DNA of 64,000 nucleotides from positions 123,184 to 187,183 of the forward strand of contig CALWGC010000020.1 of NCBI GenBank assembly GCA_944378105.1, read 5' to 3'. Source of the stretch: an uncultured Clostridia bacterium. GTDB lineage: Bacteria > Bacillota > Clostridia > Lachnospirales > Anaerotignaceae. The notes beneath the pieces are model-generated. The model saw only the letters and a program-made list of their open reading frames with translations. It had not been told where the DNA came from and searched no databases. The stretch's first letter is position 1; each line of letters starts with the position of its first letter. Of this stretch, positions 17,228 to 25,686 are shown one piece after another. The position numbers were made by a program, and so were the translations under genes.

Positions 17228-18104
17228 AACCCTGTTCTCCTTTGTCCACTGTTTCTGTCACCAATACCGTTCGCATTGCAAATGCTTCCTTCGTTTTTTG
17301 ACATGCCTCTTCTGCCGCTTCTTTTTGGGTAAAAAGGGCAAAAATGGTGGGGCCACTGCCACTCATCAACACGCCCTCTGCCCCTTGGGCAGCCAAAAAG
17401 CCCTTGATTTTTTGCACCTGTGGCTGCATTTGAAACGTCACCGGTTCCAACACATTTTCTAGCCGCGCACAAATGCCCGCCCGGTCTTTGGCCTCAATGG
17501 CCCGCAGCATGCCGGCCGTATCGGGGTGGCGCCCAATTTTTTCCGCCTGGAGCGCCCGAAAGACAGCCCCCGTCGAAACACCAAAATCTGGCTTGGCCAA
17601 CACCACATAAAAATGGGGGCAGTCCGGCAGCTCTTCCAAAATCTCGCCCCGGCCTTTGGCCAACGCCGTCTTTCCAAACAAACAATAGGGCACATCCGAC
17701 CCCAGCGTTAACCCCAGCTTCATCAGTTCCTGAAGCGAAAGATTCAACTCATAAAGCTCATTCATGGCCGCCAACACCGCCGCCGCATTGCCGCTTCCGC
17801 CAGCCAACCCGGCCGCCACCGGAATCCGCTTGGTCAAACAAATCTGAACCCCGCCCGGCAGCGCAAAGGCTTCTTGCATCTTCCTTGCCGCCCGATAGGC
17901 CAAGTTTCGCTCATCCGTGGGCAAAAAAGGGACATCCGTTTGCAGGAAAACGCCTGCTTGGGCCGTTTTTTGCACGGCAATGCTGTCGTATAATTTCAGT
18001 GACTGCATCACCATCTCCAACTCGTGAAATCCATCCTCCCGCCGGTAAAGCACATCCAGCGTCAGATTGATTTTTGCCCTGCTTTTCACTTTCACCGATT
18101 CCAT
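17211..18104 (-). CDS. ispE: 4-diphosphocytidyl-2-C-methyl-D-erythritol kinase IspE
   Basis: A 297-residue GHMP kinase of the non-mevalonate isoprenoid pathway. Visible: KSRAKINLTLDVLYRREDGFHE at the N-terminus and the ATP-binding glycine loop PVAAGLAGGSGNAAAVL. ATG at 18104 has GGAGGTGG upstream. First gene of the run ispE-gntR-LysM/G5-walRK; isoprenoid supply feeds the lipid carrier of wall synthesis. Confidence 0.95.
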   Translation of the reverse strand: MESVKVKSRAKINLTLDVLYRREDGFHELEMVMQSLKLYDSIAVQKTAQAGVFLQTDVPFLPTDERNLAYRAARKMQEAFALPGGVQICLTKRIPVAAGLAGGSGNAAAVLAAMNELYELNLSLQELMKLGLTLGSDVPYCLFGKTALAKGRGEILEELPDCPHFYVVLAKPDFGVSTGAVFRALQAEKIGRHPDTAGMLRAIEAKDRAGICARLENVLEPVTFQMQPQVQKIKGFLAAQGAEGVLMSGSGPTIFALFTQKEAAEEACQKTKEAFAMRTVLVTETVDKGEQGYGLSL

Positions 18105-18128
18105 GCAGTCCACCTCCGCCTGTTTTTT

Positions 18129-18174
18129 ATATACTGTATACATCGATTATAGCTTAGTTCGCCTTCCCTTTCAA
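18129..18174 (-). promoter_or_regulatory. ispE promoter with possible GntR operator
   Basis: TTGAAA (18169-18174), 17 bp, TATAAT (18146-18151) on the minus strand. Just downstream, overlapping the expected start site, is a TATAC-x-GTATA pseudo-palindrome containing TGTATACA (about 18129-18143), the type of site bound by FCD-GntR proteins. The operator role is inference. Confidence 0.65.
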
Positions 18175-18215
18175 TCCGTTTTCGTCAAAAAAAGTGGAAA
18201 AACGGTCCCTATTTT

Positions 18216-18232
18216 CTTACATTTTTATTACA
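18216..18232. promoter_or_regulatory. WalR-type direct repeat between ispE and the CAO-N-domain gene
   Basis: On the minus strand TGTAAT (18227-18232), five A, TGTAAG (18216-18221): a perfect match to TGTWAH-N5-TGTWAH. It lies 42 bp upstream of the ispE -35 in the ispE direction, and about 80 bp upstream of the plus-strand secreted protein. Confidence 0.7.
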
Positions 18233-18312
18233 TTATTTTTTTCGCTCTTTTCATGGGCCCACAATCTGTTGCAATAAAAGGGAATCTATCTACATTGAAG
18301 GAGGTAATGAAA

Positions 18313-19764
18313 ATGAAACGTTTTACTCGTTTATTGGGCATTGCGATGGCTGGCTTGCTTGCGTTGTCCCCAGCAACCGCATTTGCCGAATCCACACCAG
18401 ATGTTACGGTCAGCGACGTTGTGGCCACCCCCATTGCAGAAGACAGTGCGCAAGTGGAAGCCATTGAACTTCCCGCACCAACGCTGGGGGTACAAGTTAA
18501 CGGCGATATGCTGGACTTTTCTGATGCCAGCCCTGTGATTGAAAACAACCGTGTTTTTGTACCATTCCGGGCCGTTTTTGAAAGCCTTGGCGCATCGGAA
18601 ATTGCTTATGTGGCCGATAGCCAGACCATCTCTGCCACCAAAGGCGACACAACCGTCACCTTTACCATCGGTGACCCAGAAATCACCATCACCGACGCCG
18701 CCGGCACCAGAACCGAAACCACCGATGCCGCTTCCTTTGTAGAAAACGACCGCACCTATGTGCCCGTCCGTTTTGCTGCACAGGCTTTGGGCTGCACCGT
18801 GGGTTGGGATGCCAACACCACCACGGCCATTTTGATCGATAAAGAAGCCCTGGTACCAGCAGACATCACCTTTGAAACCATGGGCCGTTTGGCAGAGTTT
18901 GAAAAACAATACACCGAAACCAATCAGGCCATCACCGGCACCATGACCATGTCGGCCACCGACTCCATGGGCCAAACACCAAAAGAAGTCTTCAAAGGCA
19001 CCATGACCCTCAACGGTATCACCAGCATCAGCAAAGTGCAGATGAATGCTGATACCAAACTGGATCTTTCTTCCTTGAAAGCCGATATGACCGAAGAAGA
19101 TCTGGCCGTGATGGGCGAAACCATTGCCGCTTTGGAAAGCTTTGATATGACCTTCTTGGCCGATATGGAAAGTGGCAAAATGTACTTTGCTTCCCCACTT
19201 TTGACCACCTTTGCCGATCTGGAAGAAAACACCTATCTGGAACTGGATTTCAAAGAACTGATGGGTAGTATGGGCATCGACTGGACCAGCCTGATCCAGG
19301 TGGCCAAAGACTATGACTATGCGGCCATGATCGATAGCCTGGTGGAAAATATTCCAACCGACAGCGCCTTTGGCGCAGCCACATCCATCGAAACCATCGA
19401 AATGATGGTAGGTCTTTACGGTGACCAAGCCTTCACCAAAACGGACGACGGCTACACCGCAACCTTTACTTCCGAAACAGACGGTCTTACCACCGCTTCC
19501 ACCATCCGTGTGCTGGGCGATGACAAAGCCATCACCGGTTATGAAATGAACGTAACCAGCAGCGTGGACAACGAACCTATGATGACCATGGATCTGAAAC
19601 AAGACGGCGCCGACATCACCATGAATATGGACATGGAAATGCTTGGCTTTGGTTCCTTTACCATGGATTGCACCATGAACTATGCCCCAAGCGACAAAGC
19701 ACCACAGGTAACCCCTCCATCTGGTGCAAAAGTTGTGACTTTTGAAGAACTGTTGGGCTTGTAA
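18313..19764 (+). CDS. Secreted protein with copper-amine-oxidase N-terminal-like domain
   Basis: A 483-residue exported protein. The signal peptide ends near AFA-EST; residues about 58-170 hold the two beta-repeats of the CAO-N-like domain (VFVPFRAVFESLGA and TYVPVRFAAQALGCTVGWD), a non-catalytic module common on clostridial surface proteins. The remaining 300 residues are Thr/Asp/Met-rich, with several MTMSATDSMG-like strands, possibly a lipoprotein-localisation-like beta sheet. ATG at 18313 is preferred over that at 18307, since AGGAGG is 8 bases from the former and too close to the latter. A WalR-type site lies upstream. Confidence 0.88.
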   Translation: MKRFTRLLGIAMAGLLALSPATAFAESTPDVTVSDVVATPIAEDSAQVEAIELPAPTLGVQVNGDMLDFSDASPVIENNRVFVPFRAVFESLGASEIAYVADSQTISATKGDTTVTFTIGDPEITITDAAGTRTETTDAASFVENDRTYVPVRFAAQALGCTVGWDANTTTAILIDKEALVPADITFETMGRLAEFEKQYTETNQAITGTMTMSATDSMGQTPKEVFKGTMTLNGITSISKVQMNADTKLDLSSLKADMTEEDLAVMGETIAALESFDMTFLADMESGKMYFASPLLTTFADLEENTYLELDFKELMGSMGIDWTSLIQVAKDYDYAAMIDSLVENIPTDSAFGAATSIETIEMMVGLYGDQAFTKTDDGYTATFTSETDGLTTASTIRVLGDDKAITGYEMNVTSSVDNEPMMTMDLKQDGADITMNMDMEMLGFGSFTMDCTMNYAPSDKAPQVTPPSGAKVVTFEELLGL

Positions 19765-19808
19765 AAAAATCAATCCAAGAAAAAGCGATGACTTCTTTTT
19801 CTGATCCA

Positions 19809-19845
19809 AAAAACGCTGGGACCTAAGTTCCCAGCGTTTTTTCTT
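19809..19845 (+). terminator. Terminator after the CAO-N-domain gene
   Basis: Perfect 12-bp arms 19810-19821 and 19829-19840 then a T run. A-rich on the other side, so it could also work for the convergent gene. Confidence 0.85.
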
Positions 19846-19856
19846 TTTTCAAAAAG

Positions 19857-19889
19857 AAAACGGACCTTTATATCGGTCCGTTTTTGATT
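19857..19889 (-). terminator. Terminator after the DUF2156 gene
   Basis: AAAACGGACC (19857-19866) pairs with GGTCCGTTTT (19875-19884), directly at the stop codon of the minus-strand gene. Confidence 0.7.
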
Positions 19890-20861
19890 TTATTCTGCCC
19901 CACAAGGCACTTTTTCTTCATCTTTCTTTTCAGACACTTCTGCTTTCTCTACGGCCACAGCAGGAAACACGTCGTATTTTTCCACCATTCTGGCCGGGAA
20001 ATAGGAAAGCTTTGCCTTGCGCAATCCTTCCAGGCCCATATCCTCTTCCCGGTTGATCCACTGGGCGTTGGTGCAGGCGTGGGACGCATATTGCTGGCTC
20101 ATGGTTGGATAGAGCCCGTCAATTTCCTTTTCTGCTTTTTCAATATGAATCTGGCACATCCAAGGCAGCGTTTGTTCACCCACCGTAAAGGCTTTTAACA
20201 CGCCATCGATGCGGATAATACCGCCGGTGAGGCCCAATTCTTCCAAATTCAGCAACGCCCGTTCCACCGAAGAACGTTCGTCATATTGGGTGATGGTTGG
20301 CTCTTTGTGGTCCATCTGCCATAAATCATACAGCGCCATACACTCTTCATAGTGGTCCTTGGTCAATGGCTCATACTGAAAATCGGGGTGTTCCTTTTTC
20401 AGTTTGTTGATATGGTTGCGTTTGCCATGGAGTTTTTTGCCCTTGAGGGTAATCATGGCTTCGCTGGTATAGATATAGTCGAAATTTTCTCTTTTTTCTG
20501 CAAACTGCATCTGTGGGCACTGTTCTTTGATCCAGTCCACAAAGGGGGCGCTGACAGAACGAAACAGCGGTTTCCAGCCCGTTTCTTCCATATACTGACA
20601 CGCCAATGCCATCCCTCTGGCATAATTTTTTTGCACCGTTTCATCGGCCGGAAAAGGTGGCCAAAAGAACAGCGCTTCGCCTGGAAAATGCAGTTTCAAA
20701 AACAAAAATCCTTCTGCCTCGGCATACTGAATCTTGCCATCGCCGCCCCACATATAGATATGAGCAAACCCAAATTCCGCATTTTCACTTTGCCATGGCT
20801 TGATATATTTTTCTAATTTTGCTTTGCTGCTCAATGTAACGTCTTGGAACTGTAATTCCAT
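19890..20861 (-). CDS. DUF2156 (LPG-synthase C-terminal-like) acyltransferase-fold protein
   Basis: A 323-residue protein of the DUF2156 family, a tandem GNAT-like fold also found in the aminoacyl-transfer domain of phosphatidylglycerol lysyltransferase. Supportive: LKGKKLHGKRNHINKLKK in the middle, the family's RNA/lipid-facing basic helix, and INREEDMGLEGLRKAKLSYFPARMVEKY at the end. No membrane segments, so a stand-alone soluble form. Substrate unknown. 17 bases downstream of the GNAT gene, hence an operon. Confidence 0.83.
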   Translation of the reverse strand: MELQFQDVTLSSKAKLEKYIKPWQSENAEFGFAHIYMWGGDGKIQYAEAEGFLFLKLHFPGEALFFWPPFPADETVQKNYARGMALACQYMEETGWKPLFRSVSAPFVDWIKEQCPQMQFAEKRENFDYIYTSEAMITLKGKKLHGKRNHINKLKKEHPDFQYEPLTKDHYEECMALYDLWQMDHKEPTITQYDERSSVERALLNLEELGLTGGIIRIDGVLKAFTVGEQTLPWMCQIHIEKAEKEIDGLYPTMSQQYASHACTNAQWINREEDMGLEGLRKAKLSYFPARMVEKYDVFPAVAVEKAEVSEKKDEEKVPCGAE

Positions 20862-20878
20862 AAAATTCTAACCTTCTT

Positions 20879-21985
20879 TCAATATTCATCCACAATATGG
20901 CAAGGCACAACCGGCAAACAAGCATCCATTCTCTTTGCCGCCCCTTCGTCTAAAATCGTTGCATTTCCTTCTTGGGCCAATTGGGCCAAAGAACGGTATC
21001 CCATCAAAAACTGTAACAAATGGCCTTGCTGTAAGGAAACGGCAGGCTTTTGTTCGCTGCGCTTGCCCGAAAGCAAAAACACGCCGTCGTTTTGTGCCAC
21101 CACGTCATCTTTGATTTCCACTGCTTCTGTCAAATCCACCGAAAGAGCCGAAAGCAAGGCCTCCACATGGCAAAGCCCCAACACATTACGGGGAGAAATG
21201 GTCTTTTGGGCCCCAGGCAACGTGGCCTTCGTATCAGGCGGCAATTTGATTTTCACCTTTTTGCCCTTTGCCACATTGGCCAATCCATTGACCACCTGTT
21301 GCTCATCTTCTTTTGTCAGCGCCATCACCTCTTCGGCGTATACCATTTCCTCTGTGTCATAATACACACCATAGGCTGCAATCTGGCCTTCTTTCCAAAG
21401 GGCCAAGGCCTTTGCGCCATCGGCGCCATAATCGGCCATTTTTAACACCATGTCGGCAAAGCTGCGGCTTAAAATGCCGCTGTAACGAGCACCGGATTGC
21501 TGATAACAGGCCAAAAGCGCCGATACCTCTTCTTGCATATCCACCGGACCGGCTGCGCTTTCTTGTGCCGCAATCCCTTCTCCTTCCAAAAATGCCGTAT
21601 CACTCACCGGGAAATGGCCCACATAAAAATAAGTGCCCAACACCGCCGGCGTATGCGCTGCCAACACCACGCCCATTTTGGCCATCTCATTCATATAAAA
21701 CGTGTATAATTCTTTCATATAGCCCCGGCGTTTATAGTCCGGATGGGTGCAGGCCCCCACCATCACCGCCGCCGGCAAAATCTTTCCCCGTACTCGAATA
21801 TGACAAGGTACGCTTTGCACCGCCGAAACCAAACGGCCGTCTTCTTCGATACAGCAGGAATAGCCGGGCACAAACCGATGGGAAAAAAACCAGTTACGAA
21901 ACGCCTGGGTATCGGAAAAACTGATGTCCCACAACGCGCGAAATTCTGCTAAATCCGACGGACGTGCCATACGAATTTGTTTCAT
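20879..21985 (-). CDS. GNAT family N-acetyltransferase (Eis-like two-domain form)
   Basis: A 368-residue protein with an N-terminal GNAT domain carrying the acetyl-CoA loop (VGACTHPDYKRRGYMKELY, about 80-97) and a C-terminal half that fits a second GNAT-like/SCP2-like region as in Eis-type acetyltransferases. Substrate unknown. ATG at 21985 is preferred, as AGGAGG is 7 bases upstream; the in-frame ATG at 21991 is only 1 base from it. Promoter has an extended -10 at 22061-22066. Confidence 0.82.
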   Translation of the reverse strand: MKQIRMARPSDLAEFRALWDISFSDTQAFRNWFFSHRFVPGYSCCIEEDGRLVSAVQSVPCHIRVRGKILPAAVMVGACTHPDYKRRGYMKELYTFYMNEMAKMGVVLAAHTPAVLGTYFYVGHFPVSDTAFLEGEGIAAQESAAGPVDMQEEVSALLACYQQSGARYSGILSRSFADMVLKMADYGADGAKALALWKEGQIAAYGVYYDTEEMVYAEEVMALTKEDEQQVVNGLANVAKGKKVKIKLPPDTKATLPGAQKTISPRNVLGLCHVEALLSALSVDLTEAVEIKDDVVAQNDGVFLLSGKRSEQKPAVSLQQGHLLQFLMGYRSLAQLAQEGNATILDEGAAKRMDACLPVVPCHIVDEY

Positions 21986-22314
21986 GGCCATTCCTCCTTT
22001 GTCTTTTCCGTTTCTTTTTTCTTTGGCAGAGACCCATTGCTTTTTTCCATAGTTATTTTTATTATACCACCAGAGGCGAAAAAAATAAAGGGAAAATTAT
22101 TATCTTTTGATAATTCTTATCTCTTTTCTTACTGATTCCTATGGATTTTTTTAAAAAATAACCATAGGCCGACTGTTTTTGTTTGTTTCTTTGTATAAAA
22201 ACAATGGGATGATATCCATTCTCATTTTTCCTCTATGCGGAATGAAAAAAGTCCCTGGTTTTTCCCAGGGACTTTCCACTATATTGCCAAAAAGCTGCCT
22301 TCTAATTGCCTTTC
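21986..22314. other. Gap of 329 bases between GNAT and panE genes
   Basis: Holds, from left: an extended -10 TGGTATAAT for the GNAT operon (minus, TATAAT at 22061-22066), an ATTATC-TTTT-GATAAT inverted repeat (22099-22114), a 7-bp inverted repeat CCTATGG/CCATAGG with an A/T core (22138-22168), and the panE terminator. No gene seen. Confidence 0.6.
22248..22275 (-). terminator. Terminator after panE
   Basis: Perfect 11-bp arms 22248-22258 and 22265-22275 with an A run giving the U tract on the minus strand. Confidence 0.85.
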
Positions 22315-23223
22315 TTATCTACCTTGATATCGACGGTATACTTGTTGCAAATAAGGAACCTGCACTCCTTTTGCTTCCGCTAAACGGCAAGCCTGACCAA
22401 TGATGCCTTCCAGTTCCGTACTGCCTTTGGAAAACTTCAAATCTCGATATAGGGATGTGGTGGTTTCTGGGTCCAGCGCTAAAAGAGATTTCATATTTTT
22501 ATCCACCACTTCTTCGGACAGTGCCACTCCGTTGGCACAAGCAATGCTCCAAAGTTCTGTATAAATGGCGCGGGCTGTTTCCAATTTTTCTTGCGATGCT
22601 TGAATCTCACCAGCCGGTCCATCAAAAAATAAAAATGTGGTGCTATTGCCGCACATAGCACAGAATTTTTCCCATACCATTTCCTGCACATTTTTTGCGT
22701 AGTAGGTCTTCATGCCGCCCTCTTGCAATAACTTCACCAAGGCAAGTTCCGTTTCTCCTGGTTCTTCCTGTGCAAAGCCAAACACCAGCTTTCTGCCTGG
22801 ACCAATATGTCTTACCTGGCGCAATCCGTCCAACATGGAGATACAGTAAATACAACCTTCTGCCACTCGACCTTTATGAAGGTGTTCCTTCACCGCTTCT
22901 CCCACACCAATGCCATTTAATAACGGAATTATCAATGTGGTTTCCCCCACCAAAGGCGCACAGTCGGCGCAGGCCTGTGCTAAGCCATAATGCTTGGTAC
23001 AAAGAAACAGTACATCCACCACACCCACATCTTCCGGCCGTTCCACCACATGGGCCCGCACCAATCGTTCACCCAGCGTGTCACTTTTTAACAGCAATCC
23101 TTCTTCTTGCAACGCCTGCTTTTTGTCGCCTCTGGCCAACAAATACAAATTCTGCTCCTGTTGCGCCAATACACCTGCCAACAGCCCTCCTACGCCGCCG
23201 ATACCGCAAATGGCAATTTTCAT
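22315..23223 (-). CDS. panE: 2-dehydropantoate 2-reductase (ketopantoate reductase)
   Basis: A 302-residue NADPH-dependent enzyme with the N-terminal dinucleotide site (MKIAICGIGGVGGLLAGVLA) and the family's helical C-terminal domain (Lys/Asn in WEKFCAMCGNSTTFL, then KGSTELEGIIGQA). It makes pantoate for coenzyme A; some members of the family reduce other 2-keto acids. ATG at 23223 has AGGAGG nine bases upstream. Stand-alone gene with its own terminator; divergent from rpsF. Confidence 0.88.
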   Translation of the reverse strand: MKIAICGIGGVGGLLAGVLAQQEQNLYLLARGDKKQALQEEGLLLKSDTLGERLVRAHVVERPEDVGVVDVLFLCTKHYGLAQACADCAPLVGETTLIIPLLNGIGVGEAVKEHLHKGRVAEGCIYCISMLDGLRQVRHIGPGRKLVFGFAQEEPGETELALVKLLQEGGMKTYYAKNVQEMVWEKFCAMCGNSTTFLFFDGPAGEIQASQEKLETARAIYTELWSIACANGVALSEEVVDKNMKSLLALDPETTTSLYRDLKFSKGSTELEGIIGQACRLAEAKGVQVPYLQQVYRRYQGR

Positions 23224-23300
23224 GCTGCCGCACCTCCTTTTTTGTTCCATTTTACCATGGAAAAACCGGCTTTTCTACGAAAAAAAGGCAAAAAAACTGC

Positions 23301-23329
23301 TTGTATTTTGGATGGGTCTATGCTATAAT
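23301..23329 (+). promoter_or_regulatory. Promoter of rpsF-ssb-rpsR
   Basis: TTGTAT (23301-23306), 17 bp, TATAAT (23324-23329). Leader of about 65 bases. Confidence 0.75.
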
Positions 23330-23349
23330 AATCCACTGTAGTGTAATTT

Positions 23350-23372
23350 CCTTGTTCTTGCTTCGTGCAAGG
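23350..23372 (+). promoter_or_regulatory. Hairpin in the rpsF leader
   Basis: CTTGC/GCAAG with an outer CC/GG and a bulge. rpsF messages are often autoregulated by S6:S18 binding to a leader hairpin, but I cannot see that motif's conserved CCG bulge here, so the role is only possible. Confidence 0.3.
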
Positions 23373-23401
23373 GCCATATGTCCAAAAGGAGGTGTAGTTC
23401 A

Positions 23402-23689
23402 ATGAACAAATACGAAATGGCAGTCGTACTCAGACCAGATCTGGACGAAGAAACAAAAGCAGCCGAAAGTCAGAAAGTATTGGATTTGATTACCAGATTT
23501 GGTGGTACAATCGAAAAAATCGACGACTGGGGCAAAAGAAGACTTGCTTACGAAATCAAAAAAGTAAACGAAGGTTTCTTCAGCTTCATTTCCTTCGATG
23601 CAGAACCATCCGTTCCTGCTGAATTGGAAAGCCGTATGCGCATTATGGAAAATGTGCTTCGTTATCTCATCATCCGCAAAGATGCCTGA
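23402..23689 (+). CDS. rpsF: 30S ribosomal protein S6
   Basis: A 95-residue protein starting MNKYEMAVVLRPDLDEE with the S6 ferredoxin-like pattern (DDWGKRRLAYEI, EGFFSFISFDA). It pairs with S18 on the 30S platform. Start at ATG 23402 behind AGGAGG. First gene of the classic rpsF-ssb-rpsR operon. Confidence 0.97.
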   Translation: MNKYEMAVVLRPDLDEETKAAESQKVLDLITRFGGTIEKIDDWGKRRLAYEIKKVNEGFFSFISFDAEPSVPAELESRMRIMENVLRYLIIRKDA

Positions 23690-23709
23690 GGTGCAGGAGG
23701 TTTTGCTGA

Positions 23710-24147
23710 ATGAACAAAGTCATTTTGATGGGTCGTTTGACTCGTGATCCGGAAGTACGTTATTCCCAAGGGGCAACCCCTGTGGCCGTTGCCAGATTTT
23801 CTCTGGCCATCAACCGCCGTTTTAAGAGGGAAGGCGAACCAGAGGCAGACTTTATCGACTGTGTGGCCTTTGGAAAATCCGGTGAATTTGTGGAAAAATA
23901 CTGGAAAAAGGGCCAGATGGTAAGTGTAGTCGGCAGACTTCAGGTTCGTTCTTGGACGGACAATGAGGGCAACAAACGCCGCAGCACAGAAGTGGTGGTG
24001 GAAGAAACGTATTTTGCAGAAAGCCGTTCTTCCTTTGAAAGCCGCGAAGGCAAAGCTCCCGCTTCTTCGGCACCGGCAAAACCGGCCGCCAGCGACGGCT
24101 TCTACCCCATCGACGAAAGTTTGGAAGACGATGATTTACCCTTTTAA
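23710..24147 (+). CDS. ssb: Single-stranded DNA-binding protein
   Basis: A 145-residue SSB: OB-fold starting MNKVILMGRLTRDPEVRYSQ, a linker rich in Ala/Pro/Ser, and the acidic tip DDDLPF that docks partner proteins. Located between rpsF and rpsR as in most Firmicutes. Confidence 0.97.
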   Translation: MNKVILMGRLTRDPEVRYSQGATPVAVARFSLAINRRFKREGEPEADFIDCVAFGKSGEFVEKYWKKGQMVSVVGRLQVRSWTDNEGNKRRSTEVVVEETYFAESRSSFESREGKAPASSAPAKPAASDGFYPIDESLEDDDLPF

Positions 24148-24170
24148 AATCTAAAAGGAGGAAGTAAGCA

Positions 24171-24401
24171 ATGATTCAGAAAAGACGTGGACGCAGAAAA
24201 AAACGCGTATGCCAGCCTTGTGTAGATAAACTGACTGTCATCGATTACAAGGACGTAAATAAACTGAGAAGATACGTTTCTGAAAGAGGCAAAATCCTGC
24301 CTCGCAGAATCACCGGCAACTGTGCAAAACATCAGAGAGCTTTGACCACTGCAATCAAAAGAGCAAGACATGTCAGCTTGATGCCATATTCTCAGGATTG
24401 A
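24171..24401 (+). CDS. rpsR: 30S ribosomal protein S18
   Basis: A 76-residue basic protein starting [17 protein letters not shown] with the S18 core [22 protein letters not shown]. It carries Cys residues (CQPC and GNC) of the kind seen in zinc-binding S18 proteins. AGGAGG eight bases before the ATG. Confidence 0.97.
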   Translation: MIQKRRGRRKKRVCQPCVDKLTVIDYKDVNKLRRYVSERGKILPRRITGNCAKHQRALTTAIKRARHVSLMPYSQD

Positions 24402-25030
24402 TTTGACACACACAAAACCACCGGCTTTGACCGGTGGTTTTTTTCTGCCCAAAAACAGATCTCTTCTGATTGTCCCTGTTTTTCTCCTTCCTTTTCCTGG
24501 TTGCGGATCACGTCGTCCAGCCGGTCTTGCACTTGGGTTTTCCATGTTTCCTCTTTTTCCAGCAATGCCCTCAAATCCGCGCCAAACCATTCCTCAAGCG
24601 TGGCTCGGTCATGAGAAATTTCCCGGTCATCAAAGACAAAGGATACCTGCTGCAAATTTTCCACCGCTGCACAAAGGGCCACGCTTTCATAGAGCAGATT
24701 ACGCTTGACCGTTTCTTCCTCTCCCGCCTGTGCATAAGTCCCGTCCAGCACCAGCCGCAGCAAAAACTGGTCTGACTCCAGCTCCATGGTACCCGATAAA
24801 TTTGGCAAGGGCAAAACGCCAAGCAACGCCGCCAAATTGACTGCATCGCCCATATAAGGACTTTCATGGGGATAAATGGTGGTTACATCGTGGGTTCTGG
24901 CATCCTCCTGGGCCAGGCGCCAAGCTTCTTGCTCCCTTTCCTTTTGGGGTAGATAAACACCCAAAAGCACGCCATAGACCGCCAGCACCAAAAGGCCAAG
25001 AACCGCCGCCTCTTTCCATCGCCGTCTCAT
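24392..25030 (-). CDS. Membrane-anchored DUF4825-like protein
   Basis: A 212-residue protein: one membrane helix near the N-terminus ([20 protein letters not shown]), then an extracytoplasmic region with the DUF4825 pattern ([21 protein letters not shown] and a later [20 protein letters not shown]). Function unknown; such proteins accompany anti-sigma or HAAS membrane systems. Its ATG overlaps the HAAS stop (ATGA). The last codons run through the rpsR terminator and overlap rpsR by 10 bases. Confidence 0.75.
   Translation of the reverse strand: MRRRWKEAAVLGLLVLAVYGVLLGVYLPQKEREQEAWRLAQEDARTHDVTTIYPHESPYMGDAVNLAALLGVLPLPNLSGTMELESDQFLLRLVLDGTYAQAGEEETVKRNLLYESVALCAAVENLQQVSFVFDDREISHDRATLEEWFGADLRALLEKEETWKTQVQDRLDDVIRNQEKEGEKQGQSEEICFWAEKNHRSKPVVLCVSNQS
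24413..24445 (+). terminator. Terminator of the rpsF operon
   Basis: AAACCACCGG (24415-24424) pairs with CCGGTGGTTT (24431-24440) followed by a T run. It lies inside the coding end of the convergent DUF4825 gene. Confidence 0.88.
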
Positions 25031-25686
25031 CCTTCCATCTCTCCCCGTTCCACTGCTCGCACAAAGCTGGCCACCGCCAGAGGCAAAAGACACCCAAGCG
25101 CCACCCCATAATAGGGCGCCAAAACCCGGCCCAGCTGATACATCCCGTCAATGGCTACGGGATAGCCAAAGAACACATGGTTTCCAAACTGTATGGCGCC
25201 AATCAACGCCCAAGAGAGCACCAAAAACACACCATAGGCCATCCAGACCCGTTTGCGCAGTTGTTTTGCCCGGCGCAGGGAAACCGTCTTTTTCTTCTGG
25301 CCCGGCAGTACCAAGGCCGACAATAAAGCCCCGCCCAGACCAAAGAGCAATAGCCCAATCCCAAACAACACACCAAGCCGTTGCCCCAGCAAAAACAGCG
25401 GTACAGAAAACAGCAAAAATACCAGCGCCGCCATCACCACCTGCCAAAACAGACGGACAAAAAAGGTACAAAGCCCCACTTCCCGCTCCTCTTGATAAAG
25501 CCCACATAATGCCTCGATATCCGGCAGCATCTCCTCTAACGCCGTTTCCTCCGTCTGCCCTGCGGCACAGGCATCGGCCATTTTTTCTGCAAAATGGGCG
25601 GTCATTTCTTCTTTCCATTCCTCCCAATCTTTTCCCTTTGGTAATTGCTCAAAGATGCGATCCAGTTCCGTTTGCAGTCGGTCCAT
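25027..25686 (-). CDS. HAAS-domain (DUF1700-like) membrane protein
   Basis: A 219-residue protein with an N-terminal helical HAAS-type segment (LPKGKDWEEWKEEMTAHFAEK, TEETALEEMLPDIEALCGLY) followed by four or more membrane helices. HAAS proteins are encoded beside PadR regulators, as here. AGGAGG sits 8 bases before the ATG. It overlaps padR by 38 bases and the DUF4825 gene by 4. Confidence 0.8.
   Translation of the reverse strand: MDRLQTELDRIFEQLPKGKDWEEWKEEMTAHFAEKMADACAAGQTEETALEEMLPDIEALCGLYQEEREVGLCTFFVRLFWQVVMAALVFLLFSVPLFLLGQRLGVLFGIGLLLFGLGGALLSALVLPGQKKKTVSLRRAKQLRKRVWMAYGVFLVLSWALIGAIQFGNHVFFGYPVAIDGMYQLGRVLAPYYGVALGCLLPLAVASFVRAVERGEMEG

Noticed and set aside
18331..19809. 492-codon minus-strand frame over the CAO-N-domain gene
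   Set aside because: Gly/His/Phe-rich shadow; the plus-strand gene has a signal peptide, ribosome site and terminator.
23330..23401. Classical S6:S18 autoregulatory leader motif
   Set aside because: A hairpin is present but the conserved CCG-containing bulge is not recognisable, so it is kept only as a low-confidence hairpin.
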